Assembly (NCBI GenBank): GCA_018383835.1 | Contig: JAHAWR010000030.1 | Span: 1,392-12,051, forward strand | Direction: 5' to 3' | DNA from: Candidatus Jordarchaeia archaeon | GTDB taxonomy: Archaea; Asgardarchaeota; Jordiarchaeia; Jordiarchaeales; Freyrarchaeaceae | DNA: 10,660 nt | Part shown: in pieces, positions 1-5,798 of the stretch | How the letters are laid out: the number at the start of each line of letters is the position of its first letter | How positions within the stretch are numbered: position 1 is the stretch's first letter | Position numbers and translations under genes: made by a program | Notes under the pieces: generated by a model | The model's input: only the letters and a program-made list of their open reading frames with translations | Told to the model about the DNA's origin: nothing | The model's database searches: none

Positions 1-2
1 AC

Positions 3-125
3 AAAACGCTGGGAGATCTTTTTCGGCGGCTTTCGCAGTACTCGGATTTCGTGTATGAAGTCGATTTTCCGTGGGTGATGGCGATTCTTTGCTATAGATT
101 TTTTCGGCTAGAGATATATACTTGA
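3..125 (+). CDS. C-terminal 40 residues of an unrecognised protein (partial)
   Basis: One + frame is open from the left edge to a TGA at 123-125 and reads like protein: it begins KTLGDLFRRLSQYSDF, contains VYEVDFPWVMAILCYRFF and ends RLEIYT. The mix of aromatic and hydrophobic residues with interspersed Arg/Asp suggests a folded C-terminus rather than noise, and the other two + frames hit stops by about position 80. I do not recognise a family and the start lies outside the window. The downstream small gene begins 30 bases later (or 3 bases later if its upstream ATG is used), so the two may be co-transcribed. Forty open codons could also arise by chance. Confidence 0.4.
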   Translation, partial: KTLGDLFRRLSQYSDFVYEVDFPWVMAILCYRFFRLEIYT

Positions 126-155
126 GAAATGTGTTATAGTACTCGGTGTTTGGGT

Positions 156-497
156 ATGGTTTGGCTGCGCGTGGTTAGGAGACCTAGGCTGCTTGACCCA
201 CGCCACTTCCTCCAGTACTGTTTCAGAACCGAGGAGCAGGTTCAGCAGGCGAGGAAGATTTTGAAGGAGATTGCGGCGAGCGGGGAGGTGCCTGACAGTG
301 AGTGGAGGCGATTTCTGGTGTCAAGCCCTGGGCTCTACACTAAGGTTATGAGGGCCTTGAGAGAGTTTGGTTTGGTTGAGAAGAGGGAGGGGAGGTTCGC
401 GCTTAGCAAGGAGTTTTCGGCTAGTTTGAGGAGGTTTGCGGACTACTGGGAGGCGGTTTACGAGAGCGTTAAGAGGGGGGAGCCCGTTGATTTTTAG
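156..497 (+). CDS. Small winged-helix-like protein, function unknown
   Basis: Encodes about 113 residues. The middle and C-terminal part alternates predicted helices with a short wing-like segment (YTKVMRALREFGLVEKREG, then RFALSKEF), which resembles the recognition-helix and wing layout of archaeal winged-helix proteins. It is basic overall and has no membrane segment or signal. An in-frame ATG exists at 129, but I prefer ATG 156: GGTG at 145-148 sits 7 bases upstream of it, and a TATA-like ATATATA at 114-120 would place transcription start near 140-145, after the first ATG. If the gene is instead read through from the upstream ORF ending at 125, the ATG at 129 becomes possible. It is convergent with the Ig-like surface protein gene. 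A DNA-binding role is inferred from shape only; no target is evident. Confidence 0.65.
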   Translation: MVWLRVVRRPRLLDPRHFLQYCFRTEEQVQQARKILKEIAASGEVPDSEWRRFLVSSPGLYTKVMRALREFGLVEKREGRFALSKEFSASLRRFADYWEAVYESVKRGEPVDF

Positions 498-551
498 TTG
501 CCTTCTATTGCCTTCGAAGTGTTACTTTTGTTGCCTTCTAGTGCCTTCGAA
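497..551 (+). repeat. Two 22-bp imperfect direct repeats, period 33 bp
   Basis: Copy 1 (497-518) and copy 2 (530-551) match at 21 of 22 positions; the single difference is T versus G at 508/541. They are separated by 11 unrelated bases. Each copy is itself an internal near-duplication of TTGCCTTC, so TGCCTTC occurs four times in 55 bases. Each copy ends in the palindrome TTCGAA, extended to CTTCGAAG in copy 1. The first copy overlaps the last base of the upstream stop codon. Only two units are present, so this is not a CRISPR array by itself. Confidence 0.75.
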
Positions 552-585
552 AAAGAGAAAACGTTTTTGATAAAAAGAATTTTAG
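550..585. terminator. T/A-rich tracts between convergent genes, possible terminators
   Basis: The short region between the two convergent genes holds several runs that read as oligo-T on one strand or the other: AAAAA at 550-554, TTTTT at about 564-568, AAAAA at about 572-576 and TTTT at about 580-583. Archaeal termination commonly uses oligo-T without a stable hairpin. These runs could therefore serve the + gene ending at 497 and the - gene ending at 622. The call rests on composition only. Confidence 0.3.
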
Positions 586-621
586 TGAGAGTTGAATGGA
601 GAGTTTGGTTTAGAATATAAA

Positions 622-2094
622 CTACGAGCCGCCTCCGAGAGGAGCGCCGAGCGACGCGAGGTCGTCCACTATTTTGAAGTCTCGAGGCCGCTTAAGGAAT
701 ATTACCAGTAAGGCTACGCACGAGGCAAGTGTGCCCGTGAAAAACAACTGATCACCTGTTTCCCCCGCCCTATCCGAAGAGTGAAGGAGAAGTAACGTGG
801 CAATTATGGGTTCTAGGTCGCCGGTTACAGCTCCCGCACTTGGTTCAGATGTAACTTTGAAGGTCAGGATTGTTAGGGCAATGTTTTCTGCTTCGTCCCA
901 AACAGTCACGTTAAAGGTGTAGATGCCTTCACTTTGAGGGGCGGTGAAGGACCCTCTCCAAACGTTACCCTGCTTGTAAAGGTTGAGCTCGTTTACTTTG
1001 GCCATCACAACTTCTGTTTCGTCTGTTGCATCCACGATGACTTCTACGAGTTCACCTGGCTTGGGGGTTGGGTTGTTTATGTGGACGGTTACTCTGGGTG
1101 GTGTGGCGTCAACATAAATGTAAACGTTCGTGAGGTACTCTTTCCCATTGCCTACGGCGCGCAGCTGAAGCGTGTAGTTTCCCTGCTCCTGTGGAGAGGC
1201 AAACACGATCTCCCATAAATTATCGCCCACTTTAGACGCGGACGTTCCGTTAAGGGTGACGAGGCTCACCGTCCCACTGGTCTGAGCTGTAACCCTGACA
1301 TAGGATCCCGGCTTCACTATGGACTTGTTAAGGGAAACGCTTGTTATAACAGGGTCTCCAACTGATACAACCTCGACTTGAAACGTCAGCGTTGCAGGAG
1401 TATGCGTCTCGTTTCCAGAATACTTAGCTATCAGGTTATGTGTTCCAGGTGTTGCTGAACTGGGAACTATGAATGGCAACGTTAGTATGCCCGACTCGTT
1501 AGTTGGGCCTGCTGCGATGTAAAGGTCATCGAGGTAGAGGCGGATGACGCTGCTTTGCATCGGGTTCTGAAGATTGTCGGTCAGCTTAAGAGTTATATAG
1601 TACTGGTTACCCTGAACGAGCGTTTCAGGATAGGAGATGGCTGTGAGGTTGGTTCTGGAAAGGATTTTAACGTTTACGGATGATGGTACAGTTACATGGT
1701 TGGGGTCTGGAACCCAGCTGCTTCCATTATAGATTATGGGTGTCGCAGTAACTGTAGTCATCCCTAGCTGGTAATCCTTCTGAATAAGCCAGTAGAAAGT
1801 GATGTAACCCGACTCATCCGAGTACTTATCAATGAGCGTTAAGTTGTGGCCCTCATCCCGGAGGCGAACACGAACATTTGCGGCGGGGTTGCCGCTCAGA
1901 TCATACACTCTCACTGTCAGATTAAACCACTCACCCCTGTAAGCTTCTAAGTCGTTTTTAACATTAGCACTCCGCGGGGGATTTTCTGGAGCAAAAACCA
2001 GCTGAAGCCCAGTGAAGTGCACACAGGACAGGTAAACCGGCGACAGCAGTAAAAGAAATAACAGGAGAAGCAAAAACGCTTTCTTAGAGGTCAC
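622..2094 (-). CDS. Secreted membrane-anchored protein with Ig-like domains
   Basis: About 490 residues. A positively charged start (TSKK) is followed by a long Leu-rich segment (AFLLLLLFLLLLSPVYL), a signal peptide or N-terminal anchor. Beta-rich domains follow. Roughly residues 55-245 hold two Ig/invasin-like modules (NLTVRVYDLSGNPAANVRVRL; YYITLKLTDNLQNPMQSSVI). Residues 250-415 hold two related modules that each begin with KPG and contain a matching ASPQEQGNYT/TAPQSEGIYT strand. A single hydrophobic span (FFTGTLASCVALLVIFL) then precedes KRPRD, so the tail should be cytoplasmic and the domains outside. I count ten N-x-S/T sequons, consistent with archaeal glycosylation. Start: GTG 2094-2092 lies 6 bases after a perfect GGAGGTG at 2107-2101, whereas an in-frame GTG at 2103 lies inside that site. 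A role in adhesion or cell-surface architecture is inferred; there is no catalytic motif. Confidence 0.85.
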   Translation of the reverse strand: MTSKKAFLLLLLFLLLLSPVYLSCVHFTGLQLVFAPENPPRSANVKNDLEAYRGEWFNLTVRVYDLSGNPAANVRVRLRDEGHNLTLIDKYSDESGYITFYWLIQKDYQLGMTTVTATPIIYNGSSWVPDPNHVTVPSSVNVKILSRTNLTAISYPETLVQGNQYYITLKLTDNLQNPMQSSVIRLYLDDLYIAAGPTNESGILTLPFIVPSSATPGTHNLIAKYSGNETHTPATLTFQVEVVSVGDPVITSVSLNKSIVKPGSYVRVTAQTSGTVSLVTLNGTSASKVGDNLWEIVFASPQEQGNYTLQLRAVGNGKEYLTNVYIYVDATPPRVTVHINNPTPKPGELVEVIVDATDETEVVMAKVNELNLYKQGNVWRGSFTAPQSEGIYTFNVTVWDEAENIALTILTFKVTSEPSAGAVTGDLEPIIATLLLLHSSDRAGETGDQLFFTGTLASCVALLVIFLKRPRDFKIVDDLASLGAPLGGGS

Positions 2095-2100
2095 ATAGGA

Positions 2101-2107
2101 CACCTCC
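2101..2107 (-). promoter_or_regulatory. Ribosome binding site of the Ig-like protein
   Basis: On the - strand this reads GGAGGTG, then TCCTAT, then GTG. It is a full match to the 16S anti-Shine-Dalgarno with 6-base spacing. It decides the start as the GTG at 2094 and not the GTG at 2103, which forms the last three bases of the site. Confidence 0.75.
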
Positions 2108-2487
2108 TCTTAACATTATTCAAGCTACAGGAACCCATAATTAGGAGTTTAACTAGAGAATAAAAACCCAACAACTTCAAGCTCCACGCTGCAACCTCAA
2201 AATACAGTGGTGTTCCCAGCAAAAACACTCAGTTGACGCTAAAAACCCCCAATCATCCAACATTACCTCTCTTTTCTTTTACCACGCCCCCCACTCGGAT
2301 GCACCGTCTACGTGTGCCGCGGTCGTTTTCCCATCCCAACATGATTTCGTACACCAAAAAATTAAAAGTGATTTTTAGGAATTTTTAAACGTTGACTGCC
2401 CCATAAAAAATTCAGCAAGACGGGAAAGAGGCGCAAAGAGATTGAAAAGCAGGCAACGCTGCCCACGAAGAAAAGTAGGTGGTTGCC
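2108..2487. other. Gene-poor stretch between divergent genes
   Basis: No convincing gene, tRNA or repeat is visible here. It must hold the promoter of the - strand Ig-like gene at its left and that of the + strand roadblock-like gene at its right. The best box-A candidate for the latter is GGAATTTTTAAACG near 2380-2392, about 100 bases upstream, which is weak. The middle (about 2265-2300) is pyrimidine-rich on +. Short ORFs, such as a 15-codon one starting with ATGATTTCG near 2341, lack a spaced ribosome binding site and look like chance. Confidence 0.4.
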
Positions 2488-2847
2488 TTGAAGCCTGAGA
2501 AACTATTGAAGGTTATAGAGTCAAATATAGGCAAATTTTCAGTTGAAGCAATATACATTGTAGACGGAGACTTTAACGTGTGGGCTCATAAGGGAGAAAT
2601 CAAAGGAGAAGTTATAGGATACTATAGAAAGTTTCCTCTAGCAACATTGAACATAGGAAGTTTCGTGTGCGACAAGAAGAGTTTCCTCCTAAAAACTACG
2701 GAAAGAACAGGAGTAATCGTGGTGATGAAGGAGGAACACCATACAATAATGGCAGCGGCAAACCTTAAGAGTAGGATAAACGCGCTCAGCGAGTTCTATG
2801 AGCTGGATAAAGCAATAGAGATCCTCGAAAAGGAAAGAGGAAGTTAA
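2488..2847 (+). CDS. Roadblock/LC7-like small protein (tentative)
   Basis: About 119 residues: an N-terminal helix (KPEKLLKVIESNIGKF), strands (VEAIYIVDGDFNVWAHKG), a central strand pair (KSFLLKTTERTGVIVVMKEE) and a C-terminal helix (LKSRINALSEFYELDKAIEIL). This helix-beta-beta-helix-beta-helix order, with the 'vvDgdfnvwA...' and '...vivv...NL' pattern, resembles the roadblock/LC7 (longin/profilin-like) fold, which archaea use in small-GTPase regulation and in proteins of unknown role. There is no signal peptide and no enzyme motif. Start: TTG 2488 lies 6 bases after AGGTG (2477-2481); an in-frame GTG at 2479 overlaps that site and would add three residues. thiI follows on the same strand after 125 bases with its own promoter, so they are probably separate transcripts. 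The family assignment is by pattern only; the coding call is firmer. Confidence 0.65.
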   Translation: MKPEKLLKVIESNIGKFSVEAIYIVDGDFNVWAHKGEIKGEVIGYYRKFPLATLNIGSFVCDKKSFLLKTTERTGVIVVMKEEHHTIMAAANLKSRINALSEFYELDKAIEILEKERGS

Positions 2848-2900
2848 GCGGAACCATCCAAACGCAATCGGAGAGAATTTAAGTATCTGGCGTTTTTGGA

Positions 2901-2917
2901 GCCCTCCTGAAGAGGGC
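2901..2917 (+). other. GC-rich hairpin downstream of the roadblock-like gene
   Basis: GCCCTC, a five-base loop CTGAA, then GAGGGC form a perfect 6-bp stem. It lies 53 bases after the stop of the upstream gene and 24 bases before the thiI TATA box, and it follows a GTTTTT run at 2892-2897. It could be a 3'-end processing or termination structure, or a chance stem. Confidence 0.4.
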
Positions 2918-2940
2918 AAGAAAGAAGGGGTTATGTTGAT

Positions 2941-2950
2941 CTTTTTATAA
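2941..2950 (+). promoter_or_regulatory. TATA box (box A) of thiI
   Basis: CTTTTTATAA centred about 27 bases upstream of the TTG start at 2973. At the usual archaeal box A to start-site distance, transcription would begin within a few bases of the start codon, giving a leaderless or nearly leaderless mRNA. The same decamer recurs in front of purN. Confidence 0.65.
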
Positions 2951-2972
2951 GCCAGGTTGAGAGGGAAGAATT

Positions 2973-4175
2973 TTGCAAGTGGTAAGGGAGAAAGACCAAT
3001 GCACTTATAACTCGGTTATAGTGCGGTTTGGCTGTGAGGTAGGAGTTAAAAGCTCAAAAACTCGTTTGTACTACGAAAAGGAGGTTTGCAGACATATAAG
3101 GAACCTATTGGAGAAGGGGGGCGTGGAACACGATGTAAAGTACGTTTTTGGAAGAGCCTATGTGACAACCAGAAATGCCATTAAAGCATCCGAGCTGGTA
3201 ACGCGGGTTTTTGGTGTCTCGTCAGCTTCCCCCGCACTAGAAACCACTTCAAAAATGGAGGACATAATAGACGCGGCTTTGAAGATTGCAGAGAACACGC
3301 TTAAGGGGAAGAAGTCGTTCGCTGTCAGGTGTAGAAGAACCGGAATCCACCCTTATACTAGCGTCGACGTCTGCAGGGAGGTCGGAGGAGCAATACTGCG
3401 TCACCTTAAACGCGATGATCTAAAGGTGGATTTAAAGAACCCTGAGGTAGCAATAAAAATAGAGGTTAGAGACGACAAGTCATATGTTTACACTGGGGAG
3501 TATGAGGGTCCCGGAGGATTTCCATTAGGGGTTCAAGGAAAGGTTGTTTGCTTGCTTAGCGGAGGAATGGATTCACCTGTAGCGTGCTGGCTCGCAATGA
3601 AAAGAGGAGCAGCCATAATCCCGGTGTACTTCGACGCGAGCCCAGCTTTCTCTGATGAGGCAAGCAGGGTGAAGGCGCTTGAGTGCGCCCGCATCCTGTT
3701 TGACTGGACCACGGAAAAGCAGAGAACGATTTACGTGGTCCCCCATGAGGAAGCCCTAGCAACCATAAGAAAAAAGTGTCCTGAAGGGTACACCTGCGTG
3801 ATCTGCAAGCGTGTAATGTACCGCGTAGCTGAGAGGATAGCTGAGGCAGAGGGGGCAGAGGGGATTGTGACCGGGGAGGCCTTGGGAGAACAGGCTAGTC
3901 AAACACTCGCTAACCTGATTGTTTTGAACGAAGCCGCCAAGAAGTATCCAGTCCATAGGCCACTACTATGTTTCGACAAGACCGAGACGGAAAGGCTGGC
4001 GAGAAAAATAGGCACTTATGAGGTTTCAGCGAGAAGAAGCAGAGGCTGCACCGCGGCGCCTAAACACCCAGTTTTAAGGGCGAAACTTGAAAGAGTTCTG
4101 GAAATTGAAAGAAACATAGACGCAGAAAGACTTATAGAAGAAGCATTGAAAAAAGCAGAGAAAGTGGAAGTTTAA
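2973..4175 (+). CDS. thiI: tRNA 4-thiouridine synthetase ThiI, archaeal type
   Basis: ThiI makes 4-thiouridine at position 8 of tRNAs by ATP-dependent adenylation of the uridine followed by sulfur transfer. Order of parts over 400 residues: N-terminal ferredoxin-like region (about 12-60), THUMP RNA-binding domain (about 60-170) and a PP-loop ATPase domain with the SGGMDS signature at 196-201. The conserved CVICKRVMYR (275-284) and TGEALGEQASQTLANL (300-315) follow. There is no C-terminal rhodanese domain. Cys275, Cys278 and Cys359 match in spacing the three cysteines reported to hold an iron-sulfur cluster in methanogen ThiI. The start is TTG 2973, giving about 10 residues before the first strand. 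GAGGG at about 2960-2965 may act as a ribosome site, but the TATA position suggests a leaderless message. GTG 2979 is an alternative start two codons later. Sulfur donor genes are not in the window. Confidence 0.93.
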   Translation: MQVVREKDQCTYNSVIVRFGCEVGVKSSKTRLYYEKEVCRHIRNLLEKGGVEHDVKYVFGRAYVTTRNAIKASELVTRVFGVSSASPALETTSKMEDIIDAALKIAENTLKGKKSFAVRCRRTGIHPYTSVDVCREVGGAILRHLKRDDLKVDLKNPEVAIKIEVRDDKSYVYTGEYEGPGGFPLGVQGKVVCLLSGGMDSPVACWLAMKRGAAIIPVYFDASPAFSDEASRVKALECARILFDWTTEKQRTIYVVPHEEALATIRKKCPEGYTCVICKRVMYRVAERIAEAEGAEGIVTGEALGEQASQTLANLIVLNEAAKKYPVHRPLLCFDKTETERLARKIGTYEVSARRSRGCTAAPKHPVLRAKLERVLEIERNIDAERLIEEALKKAEKVEV

Positions 4176-4245
4176 GATGGAAAACGGGAACTAAGGCAGA
4201 CAAGTGGAAAAGTAAAAAGAGTAATAGGAGTGGTCAGCTTCCAGA

Positions 4246-4539
4246 TTATATTAATTTTATTCCTTCCGAAACAATTTCCTTAAACCCCACTTCTTTGCTT
4301 TTTTCCCTGAACTCTTTCTTGGTGTAGCAGAGTATGTCTGCTCTTCTAATGGGGACATGCTTCACAAAAAATGTGGCACGGTGCGGAAACGGGATGTTTT
4401 CAAAGTCGTCCGAGACAATTATTATGTCCCAGTCACTGCTGTCCAGATGTGTCCCCTTAGCCCTTGACCCGAAGAGATAAGCTGCTTCAATGTTAAAGCC
4501 CGAAGACCTTAGCACTCTCTCTAAATGTTTAACACTCAT
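4246..4539 (-). CDS. MNT-type nucleotidyltransferase, likely antitoxin of HEPN pair
   Basis: About 97 residues forming a minimal nucleotidyltransferase. FGSRAKG at 23-29 and DWD at 36-38 give the exact GS-x10-D-x-D signature of the pol-beta MNT superfamily, and Asp68 in RRADIL is a likely third metal ligand. MNT proteins encoded beside HEPN proteins act as antitoxins; in characterised pairs they AMPylate the HEPN toxin. Here the upstream gene on the same strand is a HEPN gene. The MNT ATG (4539-4537) overlaps its TGA (4538-4536) as ATGA, which implies translational coupling. An in-frame ATG at 4563 would add eight residues and a 28-base overlap and is less likely. Its 3' end faces thiI across 70 bases. 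All catalytic residues are intact, unlike the damaged partner. Confidence 0.85.
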   Translation of the reverse strand: MSVKHLERVLRSSGFNIEAAYLFGSRAKGTHLDSSDWDIIIVSDDFENIPFPHRATFFVKHVPIRRADILCYTKKEFREKSKEVGFKEIVSEGIKLI

Positions 4540-4901
4540 AATCCTAATTCCTTTCTTACCCAACCTATAATCCTCTCCCCATACTCTAAGTGTTCCTCAG
4601 CAGACTTTCTAGTGTAAATTTTGGCTGGAATAGCGTTGGCAGCATTCGGATACCTCGTAGTCACGTAGTCAGGGGATAACTCAGCTGCGGCCTCATAAAT
4701 CTCTTCGGGTGCCCCAAGCTCCTCAGCCAGCTCAGTTAGGTCGTGAGTAAATAAGGGCCTCCTCATCCTCTCAATGAATAGCGCCCTTCAAGGCTTTCTC
4801 TGCGGCCTGCTCTGAAAAAAAAAGACAGAGGCATAGTATCTTCCAGCATCTATGAGCGCTCTTGCAGTAGCGAGATCCTCTAGGTCTTGCGTCCATAACA
4901 T
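4536..4901 (-). pseudogene. HEPN-domain gene (COG2250-like) with two compensating frameshifts
   Basis: Reading from ATG 4901, with GGGAGGT at 4912-4906 as ribosome site, the frame gives MLWTQDLEDLATARALIDAG then RYYASVFF and breaks at a run of nine T (A on +, 4815-4823). The conserved EQAAEKALK continues one frame over, then a second shift at a GGG (CCC on +, 4784-4786) returns to the original frame as ALFIERMRRPLFTHDL, LSPDYVTTRYPN and a C-terminal helix. Seven or ten T in the first run and two G in the second would give an uninterrupted protein of about 117 residues that matches HEPN proteins end to end. As sequenced, translation stops at 4790-4788 after 37 residues. HEPN proteins are often RNase toxins or helpers paired with MNT proteins. 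This is either a real inactivation, a slippage-dependent gene, or two homopolymer errors in the assembly. Confidence 0.8.
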
Positions 4902-5062
4902 GCTAACCTCCCTTCTTCTCAAGCGCACCGCCCCCAATTGATGCCACCCAAACAAGAAAAGCACAAATGAATCGAGAACAGTTAAAATAATTGTTAATCA
5001 CCTCTTTCTTAAAAAATGCTTTTCAGTATTCCCCCCCTGGATAGAATTTGTAAGTTCATTCT

Positions 5063-5073
5063 CTTTTTATAAA
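5063..5073 (+). promoter_or_regulatory. TATA box (box A) of purN
   Basis: CTTTTTATAAA, sharing the decamer CTTTTTATAA with the thiI promoter. Expected transcription start is near 5093-5096, leaving a leader of about 65 bases before the purN ATG. That leader contains a strong GGGAGGT at 5103-5109 which is too far from the purN start to serve it. Confidence 0.6.
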
Positions 5074-5145
5074 GCATAAAGGCGTTTAAGGGAAAATTAA
5101 AGAGGGAGGTTACGCATTTTTGATATGGCAATGGGGGGGCGGTGT

Positions 5146-5150
5146 AGGTG
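5146..5150 (+). promoter_or_regulatory. Ribosome binding site of purN
   Basis: AGGTG followed by nine bases and ATG 5160. It favours ATG 5160 over the in-frame GTG at 5148, which lies inside the site. Confidence 0.5.
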
Positions 5151-5159
5151 TGTAGCAGA

Positions 5160-5798
5160 ATGGTTAACATTGGGATCCTCGTGTCTGGTAGAGGCTCCAA
5201 CATGGAGGCCATTATCAAAAAGATTGAGGAAGGCTACATCAGAAACGCCAGGGTTGCGGTGGTTATAAGTAGCAGGAGGGATGCGCCAGCGCTTGAAAAG
5301 GCGAGGGCACACGGCATAGAGGCACTGTTCATCGATCCTAAGGAATTCTGGAAGGAGCCAAACCCTGAAAGAAGAGAGGAGCTGAGGCTGGAGTACGATA
5401 AGAGGATTATCGCCGAGCTGGAAAAGAGGAACGTCGACCTAGTCCTCTTGGCCGGATACATGCTTAAGCTAAGTCCATATTTCGTCAGGAGGTACAAGGA
5501 CAGGATTATGAACATTCACCCGTCACTCCTCCCCGCCTTCCCGGGGCTGAACGCTCAGAAGCAGGCTCTCGAGTACGGCGTGAAGTATACTGGGTGCACT
5601 GTCCACTTTGTGGACGAGAACGTGGACCATGGACCAATAATACTTCAAGCCGTTGTCCCGGTATATGACGACGACACGGCTGAGGAGCTTTCTCAGAGAA
5701 TTCTCGAGAAAGAACATGAAATATATCCGGAGGCCGTTAGGCTTTACATTGAGGGGAAGCTAAGAATTGAGGGAAGAAGAGTGAAAATTAAAGATTAA
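5160..5798 (+). CDS. purN: Phosphoribosylglycinamide formyltransferase (GAR transformylase 1)
   Basis: Third step of purine synthesis: transfers the formyl group of 10-formyltetrahydrofolate to GAR. The 212 residues equal the usual PurN length. Seen in order: the phosphate-binding NIGILVSGRGSNMEAII (3-19), LVLLAGYM (95-101), the catalytic MNIHPSLLPAFPG (117-129) with Asn118 and His120, and VDHGPIILQ (155-163) with the catalytic Asp156. The E. coli Asn/His/Asp triad is therefore complete. ATG 5160 starts directly at the first strand, as in the family, and has AGGTG nine bases upstream. The gene is divergent from the HEPN/MNT pair, and its TAA overlaps the stop of the downstream regulator on the other strand by four bases (TTAA). 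Many archaea use formate-dependent PurT instead. Having PurN suggests that a formyl-folate type carrier is available, which is an inference. No other pur genes are in view. Confidence 0.95.
   Translation: MVNIGILVSGRGSNMEAIIKKIEEGYIRNARVAVVISSRRDAPALEKARAHGIEALFIDPKEFWKEPNPERREELRLEYDKRIIAELEKRNVDLVLLAGYMLKLSPYFVRRYKDRIMNIHPSLLPAFPGLNAQKQALEYGVKYTGCTVHFVDENVDHGPIILQAVVPVYDDDTAEELSQRILEKEHEIYPEAVRLYIEGKLRIEGRRVKIKD

Noticed and set aside
497..551. Possible mini-CRISPR array at the 22-bp repeats
   Set aside because: There are only two units with an 11-base gap, shorter than any spacer, no leader and no cas gene.
934..1218. 94-codon + strand frame inside the Ig-like gene
   Set aside because: It is antisense to a clearly coding - strand gene with consistent domains; composition is Trp/Cys/Val-heavy with no ribosome site.
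2218..2295. Short - strand ATG frame of about 24 codons (MLDDWGFLASTE...) after AGAGGT
   Set aside because: The AGAGGT is one to two bases from the ATG, too close to function, and the product is short and Trp/Cys/His-rich without a recognisable pattern.
5125..5300. ATG at 5125 followed by a G7 run as a frameshifted longer purN start
   Set aside because: Adding or removing one G leads straight to a stop codon (TAG), and PurN proteins begin at the strand encoded right after ATG 5160, so no N-terminal extension is needed.
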